From Streptomyces sp. AC550_RSS872 (GTDB taxonomy: Bacteria > Actinomycetota > Actinomycetes > Streptomycetales > Streptomycetaceae): a stretch of 64,000 nt of DNA. The DNA is taken from the NCBI RefSeq assembly GCF_019049285.1, contig NZ_JAGMUL010000140.1, forward strand, positions 1 through 64,000, in the 5' to 3' direction. Below, one piece after another: positions 41,654 through 49,852 of the stretch. The notes beneath the pieces were generated by a model. That model was given only the letters and a program-made list of their open reading frames with translations, did no database searches and was not told where the DNA came from. The position numbers and the translations under genes were made by a program. Each line of letters starts with the position of its first letter. Position 1 is the stretch's first letter.

Positions 41654-42907
41654 ATGGACTCAGCGAGCAGGGAGGCATACGCCGGTATGCACGGGTACGA
41701 CGAGGTACGCACCGCATCCAGAGCACTCGCCACCGAGGCCGTCCACGCCGGCCGCGACGACCTCGCCCGGCAGGGACTGCACGCCCCGCCGATCGACCTG
41801 TCCACCACCTACCCCTCCTACGACAGCCGCGGCGAGGCCGCCCGCATCGACGCCTTCGCGACCACCGGCGCCGAACCGGACGGCCCGCCCGTCTACGGCC
41901 GTCTCGGCAACCCGACCGTCGCCCGCTTCGAGACCGCCCTCGCCCGCCTGGAGGGCACCGAGGCGGCGGTCGCCTTCGCCAGCGGGATGGCGGCCCTGAC
42001 CGCGGTTCTTCTCGTACGGGCCTCGATGGGCCTGCGCCACGTCGTCGCCGTACGTCCCCTGTACGGCTGTAGCGACCATCTGCTCACCGCCGGGCTGCTG
42101 GGCTCGGAGGTGACCTGGACCGACCCGGCCGGCATCGCGGAGGCACTGCGTCCGGACACCGGCCTGGTGATGGTCGAGTCCCCGGCCAACCCCACGCTCG
42201 CCGAGGTGGACCTGCGTGCGGTGGCGCACGCCTGCGGATCCGTCCCGCTGCTCGCGGACAACACCTTCGCCACGCCCGTGCTCCAGCGGCCCGCCGAACA
42301 CGGTGCACGGCTGGTGCTGCACAGCGCCACCAAGTACCTCGGCGGACACGGGGACGTGATGGCGGGCGTGGTGGCCTGCGACGAGGAGTTCGCCGGACGG
42401 CTCCGGCAGGTACGGTTCGCCACGGGCGGCGTCCTGCATCCGCTGGCCGGCTACCTCCTGCTGCGCGGCCTCTCCACCCTTCCCGTCCGCGTCCGGGCCG
42501 CCGCGGAGACCGCCGCCGAACTCGCCCGCCGCCTCACCGCCGACCCGCGCGTCGCCCGCGTCCACTACCCCCGCATCGGCGGCGCCATGATCGCCTTCGA
42601 GGTCCACGGGGACCCGCACGAGGTCATCGCGGGCGTCCGTCTGATCACGCCCGCCGTGAGCCTCGGCAGCGTCGACACCCTCATCCAGCACCCGGCCTCC
42701 ATCAGCCACCGCATAGTCGACGCGGACGACAGGCGGGGCGCCGGGGTCAGCGACCGTTTGCTGCGGATGTCGGTGGGGCTGGAGGACGCCGACGATCTGT
42801 GGGCCGACCTGGATGCGGCACTGGGAGTGCGGCCGCGCCCCGAAAGGGGCGCGGGGAACTGCGCGACCAGCCACAACGAACCCGCCGCAGCCGCCGCCAG
42901 GCCCTAG
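41654..42907 (+). CDS. Cys/Met-metabolism PLP enzyme (cystathionine lyase/synthase type)
   Basis: This is a ~417-aa fold-type I PLP enzyme. Key parts are PPIDLSTTYPSY, VYGRLGNPTVARFETALARL, AVAFASGMAALTAVLL and VMVESPANPTLAEVDL. The Schiff-base lysine is in VLHSATKYLGGHGDVMAG, and SLGSVDTLIQHPASISH is the C-terminal arginine-carboxylate region. Gamma-lyase or gamma-synthase activity on a sulfur amino acid is likely but cannot be assigned. The start may be 41654 or 41687. The last ~20 residues (RGAGNCATSHNEPAAAAARP) are encoded by the intergenic element at 42836, so the natural C-terminus ended near VRPRP. Confidence 0.8.
   Translation: MDSASREAYAGMHGYDEVRTASRALATEAVHAGRDDLARQGLHAPPIDLSTTYPSYDSRGEAARIDAFATTGAEPDGPPVYGRLGNPTVARFETALARLEGTEAAVAFASGMAALTAVLLVRASMGLRHVVAVRPLYGCSDHLLTAGLLGSEVTWTDPAGIAEALRPDTGLVMVESPANPTLAEVDLRAVAHACGSVPLLADNTFATPVLQRPAEHGARLVLHSATKYLGGHGDVMAGVVACDEEFAGRLRQVRFATGGVLHPLAGYLLLRGLSTLPVRVRAAAETAAELARRLTADPRVARVHYPRIGGAMIAFEVHGDPHEVIAGVRLITPAVSLGSVDTLIQHPASISHRIVDADDRRGAGVSDRLLRMSVGLEDADDLWADLDAALGVRPRPERGAGNCATSHNEPAAAAARP
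42836..42890 (+). repeat. Streptomyces intergenic GC-rich element, copy C (inside a CDS)
   Basis: The hairpin GCGCCCC-gaaa-GGGGCGC (42836-42853) is followed by GGGGAACTGCGCGACCAGCC and ACAACG, the same element as at 3339-3392. Here it overlaps the 3' end of the PLP-enzyme frame and encodes its last residues. Confidence 0.75.
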
Positions 42908-42919
42908 CCCGAACGGCGC

Positions 42920-44353
42920 TCAGGCCTTCCCCCACTCACCCGCACGGGACAGCCGTTCCGTGACTGGCTCCTCCACCGCCGTATCCAGACGGGCCGTGAT
43001 GACGAGGGTCCCCTCCTCGATCTGATAGTCGAGGGGGAGCCCCAACCCGCGCATCGCCGCGACCATCCCGGTGTTGGACGACTGCGTCACGGCGTACACA
43101 CTCGCGCACCGCGCCTCCACCGCCATCCCCACCAGCCTGCGCAGCAGCTCGGCGCCGATCCCACGCCGCTGCCACGCGTCCTCGACCAGCAGCGCGACCT
43201 CCGTCTCGTCCCCGTCCCACAGCAGATGACCGAGCCCGACGATGCGCCCCGATGCGGTCTGCACGGCGATCGTCCGCCCGAACCGCGGACTGAGCAGGTG
43301 ACCGAGATAGCGGTCGGCGTCACCGACCGGCCCGTGGTACCGCATCCCGAGCGTCCGTGCGGAGCACCGCTCGTGCATCTCCTTCGCGGCCCGCAGGTCA
43401 CCGGTGTCCGCCCGGCGCACGGTGATGTCATTGCCCTCGGGCAGCGTCAGCACGTCCTGGCTGCGCGGCACGCGCGGACCGAGCCGGGCGTCCAGCTCCA
43501 CCAGGGCCCGCGCCCGCGCGAACTCGGTCGGCGTGAACGGCAGATACGGCCGCTCCACGGTGATCACTCCGCCTTCCGGCGCCCGCAGCCGCATCACGGT
43601 GTCCTCGAGAGCCCCCTCCACCGGCACCGCCTTCGGTCCCCGGCCGCCACCGGCCGGCGCGACAGGCAGCGAACGGATGGTGCACCGGCCCAGCAACTGC
43701 CGCAGCGCCAGCGGGAGTTCCGCCGCGTCCAGGGCGGTGCGGGTGGCGAGACCCAGTACCCGGGTCGGCGCGTCCACCAGGTCATGGGCGTCGGCCCGCT
43801 CGATCCAGGTCCCGGTACCGCCGGCCACCGAGACCTCCTCGGTGATCTCGGCCGACGCGAGCCCACCGGGCGCACGGAGCAGGAACTCGTCCACCGTGCC
43901 CTCGGCCAGCGGATGGGTCTGGAGGCTGAGGATGTCCACCCGCAGCCCGGCGAGCGCCGTGCACAGCGCCGCGAGCGACCCCGGTGCGTCCCTCACCGTC
44001 GTCCGCATTCGCCACAACGCGCTCTCCTCGGACACCGTCGCGGACGTCTCCCGCGACTGCTCCGACGACCCGGCCTGCTCCGCGGAGGGCGGCCGGGCAC
44101 CGGTATCGCGCGTCGGCGGAGCGTGACCGTGGCGGCGTGACCACCATGAGCGGAACCCGGCCGCGGCGACCAGCACCGTCGCCGGAACCAGCAGCAACGC
44201 CGGTCCGCCGGGGCCCTTCCCGCTCAGGTGCGTGATGCCGTCGATCACGGCCACCGCCGTGAGGAGTGCGGCCAGGTGGATGACGTTGCGTCGCCAGTGG
44301 TGCACGGGGCGCCCGTGCCTCGTCCGCGTCACATCAGACATGTCTCGACTCAT
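42920..44353 (-). CDS. Membrane-anchored ACT-GNAT fusion protein
   Basis: This 477-aa protein has three regions. Residues 20-70 contain two hydrophobic helices (VIHLAALLTAVAVIDGI and ALLLVPATVLVAAAGF). About 110-185 is an ACT-like domain (WRMRTTVRDAPGSLAALCTA, LRVDILSLQTHP). About 305-460 is a GNAT acetyltransferase (VRRADTGDLRAAKEMHERCS, VEDAWQRRGIGAELLRRLVG with the acetyl-CoA loop QRRGIG, then YAVTQSSNTGMVAAMRGLGL). It suggests an amino-acid-regulated acetyltransferase held at the membrane, by analogy with cytosolic ACT/cNMP-GNAT fusions. ATG 44353 or 44341 may start. Confidence 0.75.
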   Translation of the reverse strand: MSRDMSDVTRTRHGRPVHHWRRNVIHLAALLTAVAVIDGITHLSGKGPGGPALLLVPATVLVAAAGFRSWWSRRHGHAPPTRDTGARPPSAEQAGSSEQSRETSATVSEESALWRMRTTVRDAPGSLAALCTALAGLRVDILSLQTHPLAEGTVDEFLLRAPGGLASAEITEEVSVAGGTGTWIERADAHDLVDAPTRVLGLATRTALDAAELPLALRQLLGRCTIRSLPVAPAGGGRGPKAVPVEGALEDTVMRLRAPEGGVITVERPYLPFTPTEFARARALVELDARLGPRVPRSQDVLTLPEGNDITVRRADTGDLRAAKEMHERCSARTLGMRYHGPVGDADRYLGHLLSPRFGRTIAVQTASGRIVGLGHLLWDGDETEVALLVEDAWQRRGIGAELLRRLVGMAVEARCASVYAVTQSSNTGMVAAMRGLGLPLDYQIEEGTLVITARLDTAVEEPVTERLSRAGEWGKA

Positions 44354-44417
44354 GCAGCCACTGTGAAGGACGGGTGTTGCGTGATCACGAACGCATTGTG
44401 ACCGGGCGGTAAAGAAG

Positions 44418-44445
44418 GCTTATGCCGGGTTTGTCGCCTATTCAA
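44418..44445 (-). promoter_or_regulatory. Possible promoter of the ACT-GNAT gene
   Basis: On the minus strand TTGAAT (44445-44440) lies 16 nt upstream of TAAGCC (44423-44418) in a locally AT-rich gap, about 65 nt before the start codon. Confidence 0.3.
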
Positions 44446-44507
44446 TAACGTAGTGCGGTGCGGGGTGGGGCTCCGAGGGTGATCGGCCGGGGCGGTGGCG
44501 GGTCTCG

Positions 44508-45050
44508 TCAGGCGGCCACGCCCTCCGCCGGCGCGCTGCGCAGCCGCCGGGCCTGGGCCACCAGCCGGGACGAGCCACGGCGGTCCGCTGTCATCGCCAG
44601 GTGTGGTATCTCCCCCTGTGCCCCGTGCCCCGTGCGTTCGGCGCACTCCGCGGCGACGGCCAGGAGATCCCCGAGCCACCGGGCCGAAGCGGCCGACCGT
44701 GAGCTGAGCGGACGCTCGGCCAGTCGGTGCACCACGTCGCCGAGCCAGCCGGGAGCCCGGTCGCCCAGGAGGTGGATCAGCACCCCCGGCGACGCGGGCC
44801 ACCAGCGCATGTCGGAGGCCGCGAGCCAGCTCGCCACGCCGGCCGCACCGGTCTGACACGCGGTCCCCGCCGCATGCAGGGTGGGACAGGCGCGGCGGGC
44901 CTGCGCCGTCCACTGGTCCGCCCTCAGCTCCTTGCGCAGTGCCCTCAACTCGGGGAAGCACGCCCGTCGTTCGGCGTCCGTCATGCCGTCCAGCAGGCTC
45001 ACCGCCTCGGCCGTCCGCCCGGCCCGTACCGCTTCCATCAGTGAACCCAT
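44508..45050 (-). CDS. DUF6493-like protein, short form
   Basis: This 180-aa protein reads MGSLMEAVRAGRTAEAVSLL, RAGRTAEAVSLLDGMTDAER and MRWWPASPGVLIHLLGDRAP, helical-repeat sequence as at the N-terminus of DUF6493 proteins, which are usually several hundred residues long and encoded just after a SWIM zinc-finger gene. The C-terminus (LRSAPAEGVAA) is unrelated, so it seems truncated, probably by deletion. ATG 45050 overlaps the SWIM gene stop (45038). Function unknown. Confidence 0.55.
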   Translation of the reverse strand: MGSLMEAVRAGRTAEAVSLLDGMTDAERRACFPELRALRKELRADQWTAQARRACPTLHAAGTACQTGAAGVASWLAASDMRWWPASPGVLIHLLGDRAPGWLGDVVHRLAERPLSSRSAASARWLGDLLAVAAECAERTGHGAQGEIPHLAMTADRRGSSRLVAQARRLRSAPAEGVAA

Positions 45051-46460
45051 CGCGCACCCCCGTCGACTCGTGCCATGTCCCGCTCCGCCGCGGCGATGCC
45101 GCGCCGCACCATCCGTACCGCCAGGGCGTGCTTGCACGGCCCGCGCCCGCCCCGGTACTTCGCCCACCACAGGCAGCTGCAACGGAGCACGTCCGCCTCG
45201 TCGCGCACCCGGTGCACATGCCCGTCCTGCGCCGTCACAGTCCCGACGGCGCCGTCCAGCGTCACCGCGCCCGCCGCCACCAGCGCCCGGGCCGAACGCA
45301 ACCGCGGGTTGTGCCGCTCCACGCGCTCGGCGTCGTACGGCAGCTCCCGGTGGAAGTACGCCGCCTCCGCCGTGTCGTATCCGACCCGCCCCGACCCGCC
45401 CCGACGTGCCCAGGCGGACCAGGGCCGCCCGCACGCCCTCGGGCGTGAGGCCCGAGGCGGCTGCCAGGTCGGCCACGTCGACACGGGGCTCCCATGCCAG
45501 GAGCACCGCGATCAGCTCCGCGTCCTCGGCGGCCTCGTCGGTGGCGAGCGCGTCGAGGACGCCGCCCTCGCCGGAGAAGCCACGCGAGGCGTCGGGCGAC
45601 AGGGTCAGCGTCAGCCGCATGCTCGGCAGCACCACCTCCCAGGCACTGGCCGTAGCGGCCGCGCCGCCGGTGACCGCGGGGCCGTACACCCGCAGGGCGG
45701 TGGCATGCCGCAGCACCCGCTGGAGCGCGGCCAGCCGCTCCGGGCCGGGCCAGACACACCGCACCGGGCACCGCACGCGTGGTCGGCCGCAGCCCGCCGC
45801 TGCCCGACGGCACCACCCACCGTGCGCCCACCGACGTGCCGCGCGCCCCACCGCGCGGCAGCGCCCGCAGGAACCGCACGGCTTCGGCGGCCGACAGCTC
45901 GGCCCGCAGATCGAAGCCCGCCGCTATGACCTGCGCCTCCGCGAAGCCCCGCAGCCAGCGGTCCGGGAGCGGCACGTTCTTCTCCACGACCGGGCCGTCC
46001 AGCGTGGTCACCGCCGGCTCCTCCGGTCCCACGCGCAGATGCAGCGGATCGTCCGCGCCGATCCTGGACAGGGCCTCGCGCAGAGGGTTGTTGACGTCGA
46101 CGTTCGTCGTGCCGTGCCCCACCTCACCGCCGTCCAGGCCCGGCTCCAGCACATCCAGACGGGCGTACACCCCGCAGCAGCCGGAGAACGACTCGAAGCG
46201 CAGCCGGTCGCCGTTGCCCGTCACGACCGGGTCGAGGGAGGCCCGCAGCTGCCGCTGGTGGCCGCCACGTCGGCCACCGCGAGCAGTCCGGCCGAGGCCA
46301 CCTGAGGAAACGTCAGGAAGCCCGCGAAGAACCGCGGATGGTCCTCGACGCCCGAGGGCGTCGCACCCCGGGAGGTCTCGAGCCCCAGGCGCTGTCCGTC
46401 CGCCGCGGACTCCGGCACGGAGGGTCGGCAGTAGGCCACGGCCTGCAAGGATCGCGTCAT
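45038..46460 (-). pseudogene. SWIM zinc-finger protein gene, three frameshifts
   Basis: Pieces of one protein follow each other in different frames. MTRSLQAVAY..FFAGFLTFPQVASAGLLAV (46460 to about 46264) is followed by LRASLDPVVTGNGDRLRFES..VEKNVPLPDRWLRGF (to about 45750), PGPERLAALQRVLRHATALR..VRAALVRLG (to about 45400) and GYDTAEAAYFHRELPYDAER..CSCLWWAKYRGGRGPCKHAL (to 45038). The last piece is the SWIM motif (CxC...CxH). The third shift comes from a 10-bp tandem duplication (45381-45400); the second from one extra base in a GC run near 45748; the first is near 46264. It is either a decayed gene or an error-prone stretch. Confidence 0.7.
45381..45400. repeat. 10-bp tandem duplication causing a frameshift
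   Basis: CCGACCCGCC occurs twice in a row. With one copy removed, TSGRVGYDT reads in frame as in SWIM-family proteins. Confidence 0.85.
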
Positions 46461-46604
46461 GGAAAAACCGTAGAGGCGACCACTGACAATCGCTCTGACC
46501 AGCGAAAACGGGCTCGCGAACGGGGAGTTCGGCAGGCCGGGTACGATCGTGCCGCGCACCGTGGGATGACACCGGTGCGCGGCACGAGGTCCAGGCTACG
46601 GGAG

Positions 46605-48179
46605 TTACTGACCGACCCGGCCCGGTTGCAGGACCTGGGTGAACAGCACGGTGCCGTCGGACTCGCGCAGCCGGACCGTCAGTTCGCCGCTGTCGCCGTC
46701 GATGTCGACCTCGCCGAAGAACTGGTAGCCGCCGGCCGGCGAGACGTTCGCGGTCGTCGGCGCCTTGATGAACACCCGGTCCGGACCGAAGGTGTTGTCC
46801 AGCGTGTTCGCCGGGAACGCGCCCGCGTTGAGCGGGCCGGAGACGAACTCCCAGAACGGCTCGAAGTCGGTGAAGGCCGCCCGTGACGGCTGGTAGTGCT
46901 GGGCCGAGGTGTAGTGCACGTCGGCGGTCAGCCACACCGTGCCCGTGATACCGCGGTGCTTGATGAACCGCAGCAGCTCCGCGATCTGTAGCTCCCGCCC
47001 CAGCGGCGCACCCGGGTCACCCTGCGCGACGGCCTCGACGTTCGGCTTGCCGTCGCCGGTGTCCGGTACCACCAGGCCGAGCGGCATGTCCGAGGCGATC
47101 ACCTTCCACACCGCCCGGGAGCGGGCGAGCTCGCGCTTGAGCCACCGCAGCTGCTCGGCGCCGAGGATGCCCTGCGCGTCGGTGGGCTGTTCGTCCGGCG
47201 AGTTGGCGTTGCGGTAGGTGCGCATGTCCAGCACGAACACGTCCAGCAGCGGGCCGTGGTTGACCACGCGGTAGACCCTGCCGTCGGGGCGGCGCAGCGT
47301 CGAGATGGGGAAGTACTCCGAGAACGCCTGCCGGGCGCGCGAGGCCAGGACGTCGACGTTCTTCTCGGTGTAGCGGGCGTCGGCCAGGATCTCGCCGGGG
47401 TACCAGTTGTTGGTCACCTCGTGGTCGTCCCACTGGATGATGGACGGGACCTGGGCGTTGAACCGCTTGAGGTTGTCGTCGAGCAGGTTGTAGCGGAAGT
47501 TGCCGCGGAACTCGGCCAGGGTCTCGGCGACCTTGGACTTCTCCTCGGTGGTGATGTTCCGCCAGGTGCTGCCGTCGGGCAGCGCGACCGAGGCCGAGAT
47601 CGGGCCGTCGGCGTAGATGTTGTCACCGCTGCACAGGAAGAAATCCGGGTCCAGCGCGGCCATCGCGTTGTAGATCCGGTAGCCGCCGAAGTCCGGGTTG
47701 ATGCCCCAGCCCTGACCGGCGAGGTCGCCCGACCACACGAACCGCACCCCGTCGCGCCGCCGCGCCGAGGCCGTACGGAAGGTGCCGGTGACCGGCTCAC
47801 CCGTGCGGCGCGGGTCGTCCGGGTCGGCGAGCAGCACGCGGTAGTGGATCTGCTCGCCGGACGGCAGGCCGCGCAGCCGGGTCGTGCCGGTGAAGTCCGT
47901 GTCGGCGCCGAGCAGCGGGCCGTGCCATCTGCGCGGATTGCGGAACGACTCGGTCGCGGACGTCTCCACGACCATCCGGGCCGGACGGTCCGACCGCACC
48001 CACACCAGCCCCGAGTCGCAGGTCACGTCGCCCGTCTGGACGCCCCATCCCGCCCTGGGCCGCCCCGACAGGGCGAACGCCGGTGCCGAGCCGAGCGCCG
48101 CGGGCAGCGTGAGCGCCGCCGAAGCGGCGAGCGAGCCGCGCAGAACGCTGCGACGGCCCGGGAACGAACGGTGTGACAT
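46605..48179 (-). CDS. phoD: Secreted PhoD-type alkaline phosphatase
   Basis: This is a 524-aa phosphodiesterase/phosphomonoesterase of the PhoD family (Fe3+/Ca2+ dependent). It is exported by a Tat signal (GRRSVLRGSLAASAALTLP with twin Arg). An N-terminal beta-sandwich precedes the metallophosphatase core: FVWSGDLAGQG, FLCSGDNIYADGPI, IIQWDDHEVTNNWYPG, VFVLDMRTYR and VWLTADVHYTSAQHY. It releases phosphate outside the cell and would be expected in the PhoP regulon, though no PHO box was identified. ATG 48179 has GGAGG upstream. Confidence 0.9.
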   Translation of the reverse strand: MSHRSFPGRRSVLRGSLAASAALTLPAALGSAPAFALSGRPRAGWGVQTGDVTCDSGLVWVRSDRPARMVVETSATESFRNPRRWHGPLLGADTDFTGTTRLRGLPSGEQIHYRVLLADPDDPRRTGEPVTGTFRTASARRRDGVRFVWSGDLAGQGWGINPDFGGYRIYNAMAALDPDFFLCSGDNIYADGPISASVALPDGSTWRNITTEEKSKVAETLAEFRGNFRYNLLDDNLKRFNAQVPSIIQWDDHEVTNNWYPGEILADARYTEKNVDVLASRARQAFSEYFPISTLRRPDGRVYRVVNHGPLLDVFVLDMRTYRNANSPDEQPTDAQGILGAEQLRWLKRELARSRAVWKVIASDMPLGLVVPDTGDGKPNVEAVAQGDPGAPLGRELQIAELLRFIKHRGITGTVWLTADVHYTSAQHYQPSRAAFTDFEPFWEFVSGPLNAGAFPANTLDNTFGPDRVFIKAPTTANVSPAGGYQFFGEVDIDGDSGELTVRLRESDGTVLFTQVLQPGRVGQ

Positions 48180-48314
48180 GGAGAAGCCTCCAGGGGCGGG
48201 ATCCGGCCAGTGTGCAGTGCCACAACTACTGGTGCGCCGCAGCGCACACGGAAACCACAAGTGAACAACTGACCGCATCCGGGAGGGAACCGGCGCGTCC
48301 GGGGCGCGTCGTGC

Positions 48315-49805
48315 TCAGCGGCGGCGCGTGGCGGTCGCCTCGGCCATGAGCCGTACGCCCGCCCGGATCCGTGTCGGCGGCAGGTGCGCGTATCCCAGAA
48401 CCAGCCGCACACCCGGCTGCCCGCCCTCCCCGGCACGCGCGGGTGCGTGGCCCCCGAACGCGTGGTTCGCGTGCGCGTACTCCGTCACCGGACGCACCGC
48501 CACACCGGCCGCGGCCACACGCGCGAGGAACCGCTCCTGAGGCCCGTACCGTTCCGGCAACGCGGCGATGACGTGCAGACCCGCGGCGATCCCGGTCACC
48601 TCCGCGCCAGGAAAGTGCTCCTCCAGCGCGGAGACGAGGGCGTCGCGACGCTCCCGGTACGCGCGCTGGCACCGCCGCAGCTGGCGGTCGTAGTCGCCGC
48701 GCTCCACGAACCTGGCGAACAGCGCCTGGTCGAGGGTGGGGTGCCCGAGGTCCATGGTCCGCTTGCGCTCGACGACGTCCTCGGCCAGTGCCTCCGGTAC
48801 GAGCAGCCAGCCGAGCCGCAGCCCCGGAGCGAGGGACTTGCTGACCGACCCCGCGTAGGCGACGCGCTCCGGGTCGAGGCCCTGGAGCGCGCCGAAGGGC
48901 GCCCGGTCGTACCGGAAGTCGCCGTCGTAGTCGTCCTCCAGAACGAATCCGTCGACGGAGCGCGCCCAGTCGAGCAGCTCGGTACGGCGGCGGGCCGAAT
49001 AGGCGATTCCGGTGGGGAACTGGTGGGCCGGCGTCGTGACGACGGAGCGTACGCCCGACTCCCGCAACGGACCCATGACGAGCCCCTCGTCGTCGAGCGG
49101 CAGCGGCACCGTGGCGACGCCCGCGGCCGCGTAGAGGGCGTCGTGTTGCGGGCTTCCGGGGTTCTCCACACCGACCTCGCGCAGGCCGCGCGCGTGCAGT
49201 ACGAAACCGAGCAGCGTGGTCGCCTGTGCCACGCCGGAGACGACCACCAGGCGCTCGGGATCAGCGACCACCCCCCGACGGCGTGCCAGCAGCTCGGCGA
49301 GCGCCGTACGCAGCCGGGGCAGGCCGCGCGGGTCGGGATAGCCGAGCTCGTGGTGCGGCAGCCCGGCCAGCACCCCGCGCTGCGCGGCCGCCCACGCGGC
49401 GCGCGGGAACATCGACAGGTCCGGCGTACCGGGGACGAAGTCGGCCAGGGCGCCGGTGGCCCGCGGAGCGAGGTCACGTGCGCGTGGCCGGGCCGACCGT
49501 ACGGCACCGCCCACCCAGGTCCCGGCACCCCGGCCGCTGCGCAGATAGCCCTCCGCCGTCAGCTGCTCGTACGCCTCGGTGATCAACCCGCGGGACACAC
49601 CGAGGTCGGCCGCGAGGTCCCGGCTCGACGGCAGCCGCGTGTCCGGCGCCAGCCGCCCCGACCGCACCGCCTCACGCAGCGCCGCCTGCAACGAACGTCC
49701 ACGCGTGCGTGCGGGCGCCGAAGCGGCCGGCAGAAGCAACTCCCAGGCGGCGGAGCCCACCTGCCGCTCCGGGCCGTCGGCCGGATTGGCCTTGGATGAC
49801 GTCAT
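48315..49805 (-). CDS. MocR-type regulator (GntR + aminotransferase fold)
   Basis: This 496-aa protein has an N-terminal GntR winged helix (PSSRDLAADLGVSRGLITEA, EQLTAEGYLRSGRGAGTWVG) and a fold-type I aminotransferase domain that binds PLP: ELGYPDPRGLPRLRTALAEL, VVSGVAQATTLLGFVL, EDDYDGDFRYDRAPFGALQG, and the PLP-lysine region YAGSVSKSLAPGLRLGWLLV. ATG 49805 (MTSSKANP) is used. It is divergent from an EamA exporter, its probable target. Confidence 0.9.
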   Translation of the reverse strand: MTSSKANPADGPERQVGSAAWELLLPAASAPARTRGRSLQAALREAVRSGRLAPDTRLPSSRDLAADLGVSRGLITEAYEQLTAEGYLRSGRGAGTWVGGAVRSARPRARDLAPRATGALADFVPGTPDLSMFPRAAWAAAQRGVLAGLPHHELGYPDPRGLPRLRTALAELLARRRGVVADPERLVVVSGVAQATTLLGFVLHARGLREVGVENPGSPQHDALYAAAGVATVPLPLDDEGLVMGPLRESGVRSVVTTPAHQFPTGIAYSARRRTELLDWARSVDGFVLEDDYDGDFRYDRAPFGALQGLDPERVAYAGSVSKSLAPGLRLGWLLVPEALAEDVVERKRTMDLGHPTLDQALFARFVERGDYDRQLRRCQRAYRERRDALVSALEEHFPGAEVTGIAAGLHVIAALPERYGPQERFLARVAAAGVAVRPVTEYAHANHAFGGHAPARAGEGGQPGVRLVLGYAHLPPTRIRAGVRLMAEATATRRR

Positions 49806-49810
49806 GAAAG

Positions 49811-49828
49811 TGGACCTTAATGCGGACC
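49811..49828. promoter_or_regulatory. Direct repeat, candidate MocR operator
   Basis: TGGACC (49811-49816) and CGGACC (49823-49828) are direct repeats 12 bp apart in the 47-bp gap between the MocR and EamA genes. MocR-type regulators commonly bind direct repeats. Confidence 0.45.
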
Positions 49829-49852
49829 GCACCGGTTCCTAGCGTCGCTCCC

